60,402 bases of DNA from Dolichospermum sp. UHCC 0259 (lineage in GTDB: Bacteria > Cyanobacteriota > Cyanobacteriia > Cyanobacteriales > Nostocaceae), in NCBI RefSeq assembly GCF_009711935.1, contig NZ_VIKX01000107.1:1-60402 (forward strand), written 5' to 3'. The notes under the pieces are model-generated. The model ran no database searches. It had not been told where the DNA came from and worked only from the letters and a program-made list of their open reading frames with translations. A program made the position numbers and the translations under genes. Shown here piece after piece: positions 43,261-52,532 of this stretch. Numbering within the stretch: position 1 is the stretch's first letter; the number at the start of each line of letters is the position of its first letter.

Positions 43261-44223
43261 CTACAAATCTTTTTGGGGAATCGGTTCGTGAAACTCGATC
43301 ATCAATTGCATAGTTTCCACTTCTAAATCACGTAAATCCTGATTTAGATATATAGCACCTTGAGAACCAAACCAACGGTCAAAAATTGCCACGTATTTGG
43401 GGTTATTGTTGACAAATCCTTGCATAAACTTGACGAGGGAATAATTCACTGAATTGAGGAATTTAGAGTTATTCTCAGGAACCATGCAAGCAATTCCTTC
43501 TCGTGAATAGGGACGAGGAGGTACAATCGCAAAACTATCTTTATTTTTTGCTGTTTGTAACCATCCCTCTAAAAGAATGCTGTCGGATGCAAAAGCGTCT
43601 ATTTTACCCTGTTCCAAAGCCGCAAATCCTTCTGGTCTAGTCTTCAAATATACAAGCTTTGCTTGAGGTTGTATTCGCTTGATTGCTTGTTCGTTTGTAG
43701 TTCCAGCTAATACACCCACACGCTTATTAATGAGGGATTCTGGTGAACCTAAATCAGTTGCCTTTTTAATTAAGATTTGTGTCCCTGTGACACCATAACT
43801 AATGGAAAAATCAACTTTTTTATCTCGTTCCCAAGTAAAACTACTGGCATCACAGACAATATCAACTTGGCGGTTAATAATTTTGGGAATCCTTTCTGCT
43901 GGGTTAACTGCAACTAATTTAAGTGTAATTTTTTTGCCTAATTCTTTTTCTAATTGCTGTCGGATTAAAGTTAGCATATCCACAGAATAACCAGTCAACT
44001 TTCCTTGACTGTCAGCGTAGGCAAATGGTAAAGCATCCCTACTCGTACCAGCAGTTAATACTCCTGTCCGTGCTACCTTTTCCATCACTGTTTCTGCTCC
44101 AGCAACACCGGGCATTAATCCTGATAATATCAAACCGAAGATCACAGGGGCAATATTTTTATATATCTTCGACTTAGTGAAAGCAGGTAAATGGGAGAGA
44201 TTTATTTTGGTACTTACAAACAT
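43261..44223 (-). CDS. family 3 extracellular solute-binding protein (amino-acid type)
   Basis: 320 residues. The N-terminus has a signal peptide (about 1-42, hydrophobic IAPVIFGLILSGLMPGVAGA). The SBP_bac_3 fold is clear: GVLTAGTSRDALPFAYADSQGKLTGYSVDM, a central CDASSFTWERDKKVDFSISYGVTG and GVLAGTTNEQAI. This periplasmic protein likely binds a polar amino acid. No permease or ATPase gene is adjacent, so it must serve a transporter encoded elsewhere or act as a sensor. Confidence 0.9.
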   Translation of the reverse strand: MFVSTKINLSHLPAFTKSKIYKNIAPVIFGLILSGLMPGVAGAETVMEKVARTGVLTAGTSRDALPFAYADSQGKLTGYSVDMLTLIRQQLEKELGKKITLKLVAVNPAERIPKIINRQVDIVCDASSFTWERDKKVDFSISYGVTGTQILIKKATDLGSPESLINKRVGVLAGTTNEQAIKRIQPQAKLVYLKTRPEGFAALEQGKIDAFASDSILLEGWLQTAKNKDSFAIVPPRPYSREGIACMVPENNSKFLNSVNYSLVKFMQGFVNNNPKYVAIFDRWFGSQGAIYLNQDLRDLEVETMQLMIEFHEPIPQKDL

Positions 44224-44589
44224 ATTAATCTTTGGGAATCCATAGAATCAAAATGAATAAATTATCTCTATTAATGATCAAGTTAACAGTTCTAGAAATG
44301 ATTCTTCACATTAGACCCTGTACAAAATCATGAAACCAATTAATTTATCCGTATTTATCTGCGGTCACTTATTATTGAAATCTTATTTTATACAGATTCA
44401 CATTAATTTGGGATTGTATAGTTCTTAACATTTTAGTATTTATTTAGAGTTGAGCGATCGCACTCCTTTACATTCCTCTAGTTTATCTCATGGGAACTGA
44501 CAAGTCAGGCGGAAAGTGGGTTGTTTCTACGCAATCTCTTATGCTTATTTTGTTGCAGATGTCAAGTATATAACCAAATTAGATGAGTT
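44224..44589. other. intergenic region between a binding protein and lysS
   Basis: No supported gene. It carries an inverted fragment of the aacgcagat repeat (about 44345-44367) and one HIP1 octamer (44455-44462). The left part should hold the promoter of the divergently placed binding-protein gene. Confidence 0.4.
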
Positions 44590-44610
44590 TTCCCTGTCAG
44601 AGACAGGGAA
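44590..44610 (-). terminator. stem-loop after lysS
   Basis: ttccctgtc and gacagggaa form a perfect 9-bp stem with loop aga, eight bases beyond the lysS stop. Read on the minus strand it is followed by aaactc rather than a U-run, so it may act as a 3' stabiliser or a weak terminator. Confidence 0.45.
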
Positions 44611-44617
44611 CAAGGAA

Positions 44618-46204
44618 TTAAGAAACTTCGATCTTTTCCTTACCCGCATTCAAAGCTACAACATCCTGCAACCTCGAAAGCACAAAAGACTTCTCCAAAT
44701 AAGACAACAAACCGCCGGCTTTTGGACCCTTTTCTTTATTCAAGAAAGATAGATACAAAGCCTTAAAAGCAATTGGTTGTTGAATCCCTAACTCCTTAGT
44801 AGTCGAGAAAATGATAGTTTGTAATTCCTCAGCTTCCCAATTAGGAATATCTTGCAAATTCTCCATCAACTTTTGCAAATAAGCAACCTGTTCAGCGTTC
44901 AAATCATTAGCTTTATCAGGAACTTGTTCCAAATACAAAACTAACTTTTCTTCCTCATCTGCATAATCTTGTAACCACAATTGTGCAGCAGCGATTCTTT
45001 GATTAATAATTTCTTGATCATACTCAGTTAAAGGCTGTGGACTACGTTGGGCAACCTCATCCTGAATATTTAAACGCGGAACTTGCAACAGAGAAATCAA
45101 CGTACTAAAATCAAAAGGTTGGAAAGTTTTAACTTCATCCCCTAGCTGCGCGTACAATAACGGCATTAATTCCTCCGTTAATTCAGGAGATTTAGAATAC
45201 TTGTTAATTAAAGTATCGTAATCTCTAAATAAACGAGTAGTAGTTTCATAATTTGGCGCAAAATTAATTACAGTTCTTGGCTGAGTCCGCAACATTAAAA
45301 AGCGCAATAATTCCGGTGGAAGTAAAGCCGCAATTTCTTCAGCACTCGAACCCACACCCTTAGAAGAACTCATTTTTGTTCCATTCACCAGAATAAATTC
45401 ATAGGGAGAATGGAAAGGAGGTTGCTTTTGTAAAACCTTGCGACTAATAGCATTAGCAACATCACGAGAACCACCTTTTTGAGAGTGATCTTTCCCAGCC
45501 ATTTCAATAGTTACACCCAACACATCCCACTTAGCTACCCATTCAACTTTCCAAGGTAATTTACCATTACCATTAAAAGGAGAAACCCAACCAGAATGTC
45601 CACAACCTTTTGTATAGTCAGTTGCATCAGGTTTGCAGGTGTAAAATACTTCTGAACCGTTATAATCTGTCGTGACAGTTGTGGCAATCTTACCGCAATT
45701 TTCACAAATAACTTGAAAAGGATACCAATTACTTGGACGGTCAGCTTTGCTTACTTCCTTATAAGCTTCTCTCACCAAATGGGCATTTTTTAAGAAAGTG
45801 TCAATATAGGAATTAAGTTTTCCAGAACGATATAAATCGCGGAGAAAATAAGTTTCTGGTTTAATTCCTAAATACTCAAAAACTTCAAAAAATTCCCCAA
45901 TGAAATATTTAGCATAATCACTAGCCTCATCACCAGGGGAAGGTACATTACACAGAGGAAAACCCAAATAAGGAGAAAATTTTTCCTGATCTAAGTATTT
46001 TGGAACTGTATCCAGTGCGTCATAGTCATCCACACCATACAAGAACTTGACAGGCTTACCTGCGTGTTTCAATGCCCGGTAAATCACATCATGGATAACC
46101 ACACCCCGCAAAGACCCAACGTGGACCCGTCCTGATGGAGTCTTAGAATCATTAACTACCTGGTAGCCTACTGCATCAGCAGCAATTTTATCAGCCCAAA
46201 ACAT
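44618..46204 (-). CDS. lysS: class I lysyl-tRNA synthetase
   Basis: 528 residues. HIGH-type signature TPSGRVHVGSLRG (about 22-34) and KMSKS-type TKMSSSKG (about 280) mark a class I enzyme. A four-Cys zinc-like region (CENCGK...C..GCGHSGW) lies between. The helical C-terminal half recognises the anticodon. Class I LysRS is the archaeal type and unrelated to the class II LysRS of most bacteria. The frame is full length. Confidence 0.92.
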   Translation of the reverse strand: MFWADKIAADAVGYQVVNDSKTPSGRVHVGSLRGVVIHDVIYRALKHAGKPVKFLYGVDDYDALDTVPKYLDQEKFSPYLGFPLCNVPSPGDEASDYAKYFIGEFFEVFEYLGIKPETYFLRDLYRSGKLNSYIDTFLKNAHLVREAYKEVSKADRPSNWYPFQVICENCGKIATTVTTDYNGSEVFYTCKPDATDYTKGCGHSGWVSPFNGNGKLPWKVEWVAKWDVLGVTIEMAGKDHSQKGGSRDVANAISRKVLQKQPPFHSPYEFILVNGTKMSSSKGVGSSAEEIAALLPPELLRFLMLRTQPRTVINFAPNYETTTRLFRDYDTLINKYSKSPELTEELMPLLYAQLGDEVKTFQPFDFSTLISLLQVPRLNIQDEVAQRSPQPLTEYDQEIINQRIAAAQLWLQDYADEEEKLVLYLEQVPDKANDLNAEQVAYLQKLMENLQDIPNWEAEELQTIIFSTTKELGIQQPIAFKALYLSFLNKEKGPKAGGLLSYLEKSFVLSRLQDVVALNAGKEKIEVS

Positions 46205-46264
46205 TTGCTATCTATTTATTTTTTCACAATCTATCCATTTTAGCTTTTGTCATGGAGAATATTC

Positions 46265-46624
46265 TCATTGTTGACTAAGTTCAATAATATTGCGATCTGG
46301 ATCTTTAATAAAAATCGCCGCGCGACCAGAAGCACTAGCCTGAAAAGGATAATTTTTAGCGATTAACTCATCTTTCGCTACCTGTAAATCAACCACAGCA
46401 AAAGCAATGTGAGGATTTTGCCCCCATTTTTCCTGTTGCTTATCGGTTGGTACAGTGGGCGCAACTATCAGATGAAGTTGATAATTACCGATTTGATACC
46501 AGATACCGGGATATTTGAGAGGGCGTTCTACTTTTTTTAGTCCTAATACCTGACTATAAAAATATTCAGCCCGTTCTAAATCAGTCACTAGAACAGCAGT
46601 ATGAAGACTCTGTATAATTTGCAT
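46265..46624 (-). CDS. VOC-family (glyoxalase/bleomycin-resistance-like) protein
   Basis: 119 residues, a single VOC domain: LHTAVLVTDLERAEYFYSQVLGLKKVERPLKYPGIWYQIG and FIKDPDRNIIELSQ. His and Glu metal-ligand positions are present (H8, H32-equivalent region, E near the C-terminus). Substrate unknown. Downstream on the same strand is lysS, 60 bases away; co-transcription is possible. Confidence 0.85.
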   Translation of the reverse strand: MQIIQSLHTAVLVTDLERAEYFYSQVLGLKKVERPLKYPGIWYQIGNYQLHLIVAPTVPTDKQQEKWGQNPHIAFAVVDLQVAKDELIAKNYPFQASASGRAAIFIKDPDRNIIELSQQ

Positions 46625-46879
46625 TTTTTTGTTTTGTTAGAAATATAGCACAGTTTTATTTGTAAAAATATGACTTAATTTAGAAGGCTGGTATCCTGAT
46701 TAAAATCATTTAAGTAAAAAAATTAATTTTTTCTTCATGATTACTCCAAAGTACCACAAATGCTCAGAAAACCACACCTCAGATAGATTCATGTATCATC
46801 CCCGTAGTTTTTATTACATAAAAATTGATAATTCTAATACTTCCCTTTCAAATAAAAAAATGTATATTGTTCAAATCTA

Positions 46880-46984
46880 GCACAGTAGGAAACATCAAGG
46901 CAGAAACAAGGTAACGGTGAAAGATAAATTTACTTCTTTCTACCCTTGTCGTGTAAGAATTTCATCTTGATGTTTCTCTTTTTT
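46880..46984 (+). ncRNA. candidate structured small RNA with intrinsic terminator
   Basis: In the 668-bp gap 46625-47292. Nested pairing: outer gaaacatcaag (46889-46899) with cttgatgtttc (46966-46976), 11 bp perfect; middle acaaggta (46906-46913) with tacccttgt (46941-46949), one bulge; inner gaaag with ctttc (46919-46923 and 46936-46940). The outer stem is followed directly by tctttttt, a good terminator. A possible -10 tatatt lies at 46863-46868. No known RNA family was recognised. The remaining gap left of it is AT-rich without a convincing gene. Confidence 0.5.
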
Positions 46985-47104
46985 AATAATTTGTAAATCG
47001 TTGATTTTTATAAAAAATTATCTGCTTAATTATTCTTAAATCCAGTAATTTATAGTTAAATCAAGCATCAATTTTACATAAAACTCCCATACAATAAAAA
47101 GAGC

Positions 47105-47234
47105 AGGACTTACGCAATTGGCACATTGGTAAGGTGTGGTTCGACAAGCTCACCAACCACGTCAGATATCAAAAATCTGTTTATTTGCAGGATTTACGCA
47201 GTCTGACGCACCCTACAACTCTTACGTAAGTCCT
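47105..47234. mobile_element. MITE, copy B, with aggacttacgca inverted ends
   Basis: aggacttacgca (47105-47116) and cttacgtaagtcct (47221-47234) are imperfect terminal inverted repeats around 130 bp. The interior is shared with copy A (10020-10132) but contains an extra ggttcgacaagctcaccaac segment. No coding capacity. Confidence 0.65.
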
Positions 47235-47292
47235 ACAGATTTTTACTTTTTCTATGGCAAGCTGGTAGTCAGAGAGGTTATGGATTTAAAAA

Positions 47293-47919
47293 ATGTCGTT
47301 TTTAGATATCAAGCTACCAATTCATGAAACTTTTCAAAGTACAGTTCAGGGAGAAGGATACTGGACTGGTTGCTTAGTAGACTTTATTCGCTTATCTGGT
47401 TGTCCTGTTGCTTGTCCTTGGTGTGATACGGGTTATGCTGACCCAAAAGCAAATTTACCCCGAACAGAACGTCCTATTGCTGAACTTTTAGCGGAAATAA
47501 AGTCTCCCAGAGTGGTAATAACTGGTGGAGAACCATTTATTCATAAGCATTTACCGGAATTAGTACAAGCTTTGTTAGTCGCAGGTAAGTGGGTTAGCAT
47601 TGAAACATCAGGCTCTTTTTGGCAAGAAGTTTCTCCCGCAGCTTGGATTACTCTATCTCCTAAGGAACATCTTAACGCTAAATACCCAGTGCAAAGTCAG
47701 TTTTGGAGTCGGGCTAATGAAGTTAAAATAATCATAGAAACTGGGAGAGAAATTGATTTTTATGAAAAATATCTATCTACTCACCCTAATTTGCTTGTCT
47801 ACTTACAACCTGAGTGGAATAGTTCGTCGAAATCACTACCGCTGATTTTGCAGATATTACAACAAAAACCTGACTATAGACTATCTTTACAAACACACAA
47901 GTATATCGGGGTACAATGA
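47293..47919 (+). CDS. queE: 7-carboxy-7-deazaguanine synthase (QueE), radical SAM
   Basis: 208 residues. Converts 6-carboxytetrahydropterin to 7-carboxy-7-deazaguanine in queuosine precursor synthesis. ETFQSTVQGEGYWTG and the radical-SAM Cys motif C37-x3-C41-x2-C44 (SGCPVACPWCDT) are visible, followed by VVITGGEP, the SAM-binding GGE motif. It overlaps queD by four bases (ATGA). Confidence 0.93.
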   Translation: MSFLDIKLPIHETFQSTVQGEGYWTGCLVDFIRLSGCPVACPWCDTGYADPKANLPRTERPIAELLAEIKSPRVVITGGEPFIHKHLPELVQALLVAGKWVSIETSGSFWQEVSPAAWITLSPKEHLNAKYPVQSQFWSRANEVKIIIETGREIDFYEKYLSTHPNLLVYLQPEWNSSSKSLPLILQILQQKPDYRLSLQTHKYIGVQ

Positions 47920-48347
47920 CTAATCAGCAGTGGCTACTAGCTAAGGAATTCCGCTTTGAAGCAGCACATAAATTGCCTTACCATGATGGTAAATGTTCCC
48001 GGCTGCATGGACATAGTTGGCGTGGAGTTGTTTATGTAGCTGGTGATAGATTAGTAACAGAAGGTGCTAAACAGGGTATGGTTATGGATTATTCAGAAAT
48101 TAAAAAATATCTCCAACCCTTGCTGGAGAATTATTTAGATCACTATTATTTGAATGAATCTCTGGGTTTAGAGTCACCAACGAGTGAGGCGATCGCTGCT
48201 TGGATTTATGATAAATTAGAACAAGCAGGATTAGCAGGGTTAACAGCAGTCAGAATTGATGAAACTTGTACTTCTATTTGTTTGTATTCTAAAAATCGTA
48301 TATCTGGCTGGTTAAATTCTGGTGAAAGTATAAATTTACTTCACTGA
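47916..48347 (+). CDS. queD: 6-carboxytetrahydropterin synthase (QueD)
   Basis: 143 residues. Zinc ligands H18, H31 and H33 occur in FEAAHKL and LHGHSW, with the catalytic Cys C27 in DGKCSRLHGH; a later PTSEAIAAWIYDKL and RIDET are typical of the PTPS/QueD fold. It supplies the QueE substrate from dihydroneopterin triphosphate. Translation is coupled to queE. Confidence 0.92.
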   Translation: MTNQQWLLAKEFRFEAAHKLPYHDGKCSRLHGHSWRGVVYVAGDRLVTEGAKQGMVMDYSEIKKYLQPLLENYLDHYYLNESLGLESPTSEAIAAWIYDKLEQAGLAGLTAVRIDETCTSICLYSKNRISGWLNSGESINLLH

Positions 48348-48411
48348 ATTTAATTTTGAAAACTCTTACCTGTGCGTGAAAATAATTCATATTTAAATAA
48401 TTCAACGTCTA

Positions 48412-49695
48412 TCACTCCTGCGCTCCAGCTTGTTTTAACATATTACAAATACCACGATAATTATTAAATTCGGCAATCATTAAGGCTGTATAACCCCCTT
48501 GATTTTTTAAATTGGCATCTGCCCCAGCTTGTAGTAGCATTGCCACTGCTTGACTATAACCTTCTGCTACAGCTAACATTAAAGCAGTTGCACCAGCAGG
48601 GTTTTGTAAGTTCACATTTGCCCCTTTTTCTAGTAATAATTGGCATATTTCGGGATGGTTTGCAGCTATGGCTTTGACTAAAGCGGTTTTACCATCATCC
48701 GCTAATTTATTAATATCTGCTCCATAATCAAGTAATAGTTTGACAGTTGGGAAATGTCCTTGGGATACTGCTAAGGTGAGCGCAACTTCGCCAAAGTTTT
48801 TCTTTTCCATATCTGCTCCTGCGGCTAGTAAAACTGCTACTATGTGGCTATATCCCTGGAATGCAGCTATTAGTAAGGGTGTATCTCCCAGATGGTTTCT
48901 AATTTGCACATCTGCACCTCGTTGGATTAATATTTTGACTACATCTATATATTCTTCGACAACGGCAAGATGTAAGGCTGTTTCACCTTCTTTATCTTGA
49001 TGATTAATTTCCGCATCGGCATCTAATAAAGCGGTGATAATAGCAGTATTTCCCGTTGCTGTGGCTGCTAATAATGCTGTTCCATGATCAACGTTTTTGA
49101 TGTTAACATCAGCACCAGATGATAACAACGCTTGGACTATTTCTAAATATCCTAAATCTGCGGCAATGATTAATCCTGTATCACCCTCTGGATTTTGGCT
49201 ATTGACAATATTGCTATGATGTGATAAAGCTTTAACAACTGTTGGATGTTTGTGTTTTATGGCTAGTTTAAACGCGCTATCATTATCTTTGTCGGTAATG
49301 TTGATGTCAGCACCAGCAGCTAGTAAAATTTGCACAACCTTAAGATGACCTTTCAGTGCTGCTATCATTAATGCGGTACTACCATCATCGTTGGTAGCAT
49401 TGACATTTGCTCCTTGAGAGACTAGCAATTTGACAACATCTATTTGATTAGCACTAGCAGCCAGCATTAAGGCTGTTAAATTATAGGTTTTTCTGGTTAA
49501 GTTAATGTTAGCACCAGCATCCAAGAGCGATCGCACAATTTCTGTATAACCTAAATTCGCCGCAAACATCAATGCTGTAGTCCCATTCATATCGCTGACA
49601 TCCACCCTAGCACCATTGGACAGCAGCGTAAATACTCCCTGTATATCCCCAGTTTTCACAGCCTTCAACAACGAAGTATCTTGATTTTCTATCAT
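48412..49695 (-). CDS. ankyrin-repeat protein (about 13 repeats)
   Basis: 427 residues built almost wholly of 33-residue ankyrin repeats (TALMxAAxxGxxxVVxxLLxAGADxN), roughly thirteen by eye. There is no signal peptide or other domain. One repeat (about 138-166, DSAFKLAIKHKHPTVV) is divergent. Probably a cytoplasmic protein-binding scaffold; partner unknown. Confidence 0.92.
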   Translation of the reverse strand: MIENQDTSLLKAVKTGDIQGVFTLLSNGARVDVSDMNGTTALMFAANLGYTEIVRSLLDAGANINLTRKTYNLTALMLAASANQIDVVKLLVSQGANVNATNDDGSTALMIAALKGHLKVVQILLAAGADINITDKDNDSAFKLAIKHKHPTVVKALSHHSNIVNSQNPEGDTGLIIAADLGYLEIVQALLSSGADVNIKNVDHGTALLAATATGNTAIITALLDADAEINHQDKEGETALHLAVVEEYIDVVKILIQRGADVQIRNHLGDTPLLIAAFQGYSHIVAVLLAAGADMEKKNFGEVALTLAVSQGHFPTVKLLLDYGADINKLADDGKTALVKAIAANHPEICQLLLEKGANVNLQNPAGATALMLAVAEGYSQAVAMLLQAGADANLKNQGGYTALMIAEFNNYRGICNMLKQAGAQE

Positions 49696-49830
49696 TGGTT
49701 AGATCCTGTTTGAGTAGATGTGACTGATTCCAACTCCAGATTACACTTTGGCAAGATGGAAAAATTTCTCCGTAAGAAAAATCAATGTATGCTAAGTTTT
49801 ATGAAGATTTAATAATCGGAAGTAAAAAAT

Positions 49831-50301
49831 ATGGTTTTTGAACTAACTCCAACAATCAGATTCTGGTTGAACTTCGCTCACCCAGTTACTATGTGGGTAC
49901 TATTAGCACTTTCCTTGTATGCCGCGTATTTAGGATTACAAGTACAGCGTACCAGAAATGCTCAGGGAGAAGAAAAGAAAGAACTAATTAAAGGGCGTTA
50001 TACCGTCAAACATCACCAAATTGGTTCTATTATGTTAGCTTTAATGGTGGCAGGTTCAATCGGTGGTATGGCTGTCACCTACATTAATAATGGTAAGTTG
50101 TTTGTCGGACCCCATCTATTAGCCGGATTAGGGATGACAGGTTTAATAGCTTTTTCCGCTTCTCTGTCTCCTTTCATGCAAAAAGGCGCAAATTGGGCGC
50201 GGATAACTCATATATTGTTAAATTTTGCTATTTTGGGGCTTTTCATCTGGCAAGCCCTCTCTGGTGTCGAAATTATCCAAAGAATCCTCACGAAAGCTTA
50301 G
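49831..50301 (+). CDS. DUF4079 membrane protein
   Basis: 156 residues with four hydrophobic helices and several His residues (FAHPVTMW, VKHHQIGS, GPHLLAGLG, RITHILLNF), resembling a cytochrome b561-like four-helix bundle. Matches DUF4079, common in cyanobacteria. Heme binding is inferred from the helix-His pattern, not shown. Confidence 0.85.
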   Translation: MVFELTPTIRFWLNFAHPVTMWVLLALSLYAAYLGLQVQRTRNAQGEEKKELIKGRYTVKHHQIGSIMLALMVAGSIGGMAVTYINNGKLFVGPHLLAGLGMTGLIAFSASLSPFMQKGANWARITHILLNFAILGLFIWQALSGVEIIQRILTKA

Positions 50302-50316
50302 ATTGTCAATTATCAG

Positions 50317-50340
50317 TAGGGGCGCAGGGCCTGCGCCCAG
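50317..50340. repeat. GC-rich hairpin repeat
   Basis: taggggcgcagggcctgcgc then ccag, 15 bases after the DUF4079 stop; the same family as 2276-2297. Confidence 0.55.
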
Positions 50341-50373
50341 TTGTTAGTTGTTATATAACCAACCCTGGCGACT

Positions 50374-50476
50374 AGAAGTCGCGGCTATACAGACGAAACC
50401 CACCTGCGTGGGTTGGAAACCTTTTATTTCTCATTAGTCCACGTAGGTGGACTTTGTTTGTGTAGTAGCGACTTCT
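50374..50476. mobile_element. MITE-like element with agaagtcgc ends and two internal hairpins
   Basis: The left end agaagtcgcggctataca and the right end (reverse complement agaagtcgctactacaca) match at 14-15 of 18 positions. Inside are two self-pairing motifs, aacccacctgcgtgggtt and agtccacgtaggtggact. 103 bp, non-coding. Confidence 0.6.
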
Positions 50477-50486
50477 AAAACATCCT

Positions 50487-51344
50487 CTACGGAATTTCAT
50501 CAGGATTAACACCGATAGATTTTAGATAAGCCGCTAATTTTTCTTTTTGCTGGCGCTCCTGGTCTGCTCTTTGTTGTTCCTCATCTGCCCTTCGCTGTTG
50601 CTCATCTGCTCTTTGCTGTTGCTCATCCGCTCGTTCATTGCCAGTCAACAACATCTCACCATCTCCAGTCCACCAACGTAACCAGGGTATTTCCGTATCT
50701 TGTTGAATCCCCAACTCCACTCCCATAGGTGAAATTGGAAAATGCCCTCGTTCATTAGCTGGCATTTTCTCATACTTGCCATCTACAAGATGATAGACCT
50801 CAACCGATGATTTTTCTACCTCGTAGATAGCATAAAAAGGAATCCTAATTGCCTGTTCATATACCCAGAATTTACCAGCTTTCTTTGGTTCTCCAGTTTG
50901 TTCATCAATATCATATAATGATGTTCTGTCTCTTTCTTCTGAACCATCACCAGAGACAAATTCAATGGCAATTAATGGAGCAACAATTTCCTTCCACATT
51001 ACATAAGAACGGCGATATACTCCTGCTAATAAAGGGGCAACATGGGGAACATAAAACCAATCCGGTGCTTCTGCTCCTCTAACTGGTGGTTCTGTAATTC
51101 GCCAATAAATACCGCTATCCTGTCCAATACAATATCGTCCGTCAGGGTGTATTTTTTGTAAAATTGGTTCTATAGAAGTTGTGAGAATTATACTTTGTGG
51201 TAATTCCTGAAAGTTTTGACCTACGGTACGCTTCGCTAACACAAAAGTTCCATCTGAATCTGGCAGTTGTGTATGGTCGGGGAGTGTGATTTGATCGTTT
51301 TCAGATGTAGTTGGTGGTGCAATGATTGGTTTTGTTAATACCAT
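50487..51344 (-). CDS. Uma2-family (DUF820) putative endonuclease with Arg-Ala-Asp-Glu repeat tail
   Basis: 285 residues. The Uma2/PD-(D/E)XK-like core includes GAEAPDWFYVP (Asp), PLIAIEFVSGDGSEERDRT (Glu) and KFWVYEQAIRIPFYAIYE. After the fold, residues about 236-270 are a charged heptad-like repeat (RADEQQQ units), probably coiled coil. Uma2 genes are multicopy in cyanobacteria and their biological role is unsettled. It starts 10 bp from a MITE-like element on its 3' side. Confidence 0.85.
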   Translation of the reverse strand: MVLTKPIIAPPTTSENDQITLPDHTQLPDSDGTFVLAKRTVGQNFQELPQSIILTTSIEPILQKIHPDGRYCIGQDSGIYWRITEPPVRGAEAPDWFYVPHVAPLLAGVYRRSYVMWKEIVAPLIAIEFVSGDGSEERDRTSLYDIDEQTGEPKKAGKFWVYEQAIRIPFYAIYEVEKSSVEVYHLVDGKYEKMPANERGHFPISPMGVELGIQQDTEIPWLRWWTGDGEMLLTGNERADEQQQRADEQQRRADEEQQRADQERQQKEKLAAYLKSIGVNPDEIP

Positions 51345-51504
51345 AGCAACTTCATCGCCTTAATTTATTTTTCCTAGTTTAACATAGTCCTAAGCGCAGG
51401 TATCGCCAATCATCAAGTCAGGAAGTATACTAAACAAGGCTAACAATACCTGAGACCGTTATTAAGTAATAGGACAAAATTAATTAATTACACAATTGAT
51501 TTTT

Positions 51505-51531
51505 CTATTACCTATTACCTATTCCCTATTT
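51505..51531. repeat. STRR (ctattac/ctattcc units)
   Basis: Three to four heptamer-like units. The last supplies the stop codon (TAG on the minus strand, 51526-51528) of the DUF1997 gene. The gap 51345-51504 otherwise shows no gene. Confidence 0.7.
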
Positions 51532-52143
51532 CTTCTGTTTCTTTTGCGGAAAAGGTATATTCAGAGATTGATGAAAATCTTTTTGTACCTTGTGTGTGAG
51601 ACGATGGGAAACTTGACGGACAATTTGATTCAGGATGCGATCGCCTGTAGACTGAACTAACGAATAAGGTAATCGCTGAATAAATCTAGGAAACTGCAAC
51701 TCGACAACCAAATCCAACTCCCATTCCACCCGCGTCACCCCATCTAAATTACCTATCAATCGTGTTGATGATTTATAATCTACCTCATAACCAGGTGACT
51801 CATAATCAGGTACAGGAATAGTTCGGATTTGGAATTGATTATCTTGAGGTTTTAACAACTCCAAGCCAATCTTCGGTTCTACATCGTAACCAAAAGCACC
51901 AAATTTACCAACCGCCAAAGCATAACTATTTTCCCCTAGTCGGCTCACCTTCATCGGTTCTGCACAACGACCAAACCAGGAAGAGTGAGCATTAAAATAC
52001 TCCTCCACCTGCGCCACAGGAGCATACATTTCCATCCCATCTTGATAATTACCATAAAATTTAGTTGTACTTAGATGAGCCTCCTGTAACACAGTCTCAT
52101 CCGCTACTTCCCATGATTGATATTTACTATTGTTTGTAACCAT
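51526..52143 (-). CDS. DUF1997 family protein
   Basis: 205 residues. VEEYFNAHSSWFGRCAEPMKVSRLGENSYALAVGKFGAFGYDVEP is the DUF1997 core (START/lipid-binding-like beta-rich fold), conserved in cyanobacteria and plastids. Function unknown. It ends in a Lys-rich tail (PFPQKKQKK) whose stop comes from a tandem repeat. ATG start. Confidence 0.85.
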   Translation of the reverse strand: MVTNNSKYQSWEVADETVLQEAHLSTTKFYGNYQDGMEMYAPVAQVEEYFNAHSSWFGRCAEPMKVSRLGENSYALAVGKFGAFGYDVEPKIGLELLKPQDNQFQIRTIPVPDYESPGYEVDYKSSTRLIGNLDGVTRVEWELDLVVELQFPRFIQRLPYSLVQSTGDRILNQIVRQVSHRLTHKVQKDFHQSLNIPFPQKKQKK

Positions 52144-52475
52144 AAATTTGTTTTTTCTATATTTTAAAGTGTGTCTATATTTATCATTCCCGCTTCAGGG
52201 AAGTATTTTCGCATCAAAATCTGATTTTCACGAAAATTTCAACAAATTGTCATTAACTTTACATAAACAGCATGAACTAATTATGTAGAGTCAGTCAACA
52301 ACGAGAAAAATGGTAAATTTAGGTGTAACCAATTCACAGTCATCCAATAATTGATATTGTAGCTAAATACTGAAATACCGTCATCATAGCAATATTACTG
52401 AGCTTATCAATCTTCCGAAATAAAAAGTTAATTTTTTCTTATTAGTCCCAAAAAATAACTAAAAGGAGTTAAATT
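52144..52475. other. AT-rich intergenic region between divergent genes
   Basis: 332 bp, no gene recognised. It probably carries the promoters of DUF1997 (left) and the lysozyme-like gene (right). A strong ribosome site aaaaggag lies at 52461-52468. Confidence 0.4.
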
Positions 52476-52532
52476 CTGAAAAACTTTGAACTTAAAGGGG
52501 TAGAAAAACTTATCGCTCCCCTAGCCTCACTT

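Noticed and set aside
46737-46880. 47-codon frame starting MITPKYHKCSENH upstream of the sRNA
   Set aside because: No ribosome site, no recognisable pattern and AT-rich; not supportable.
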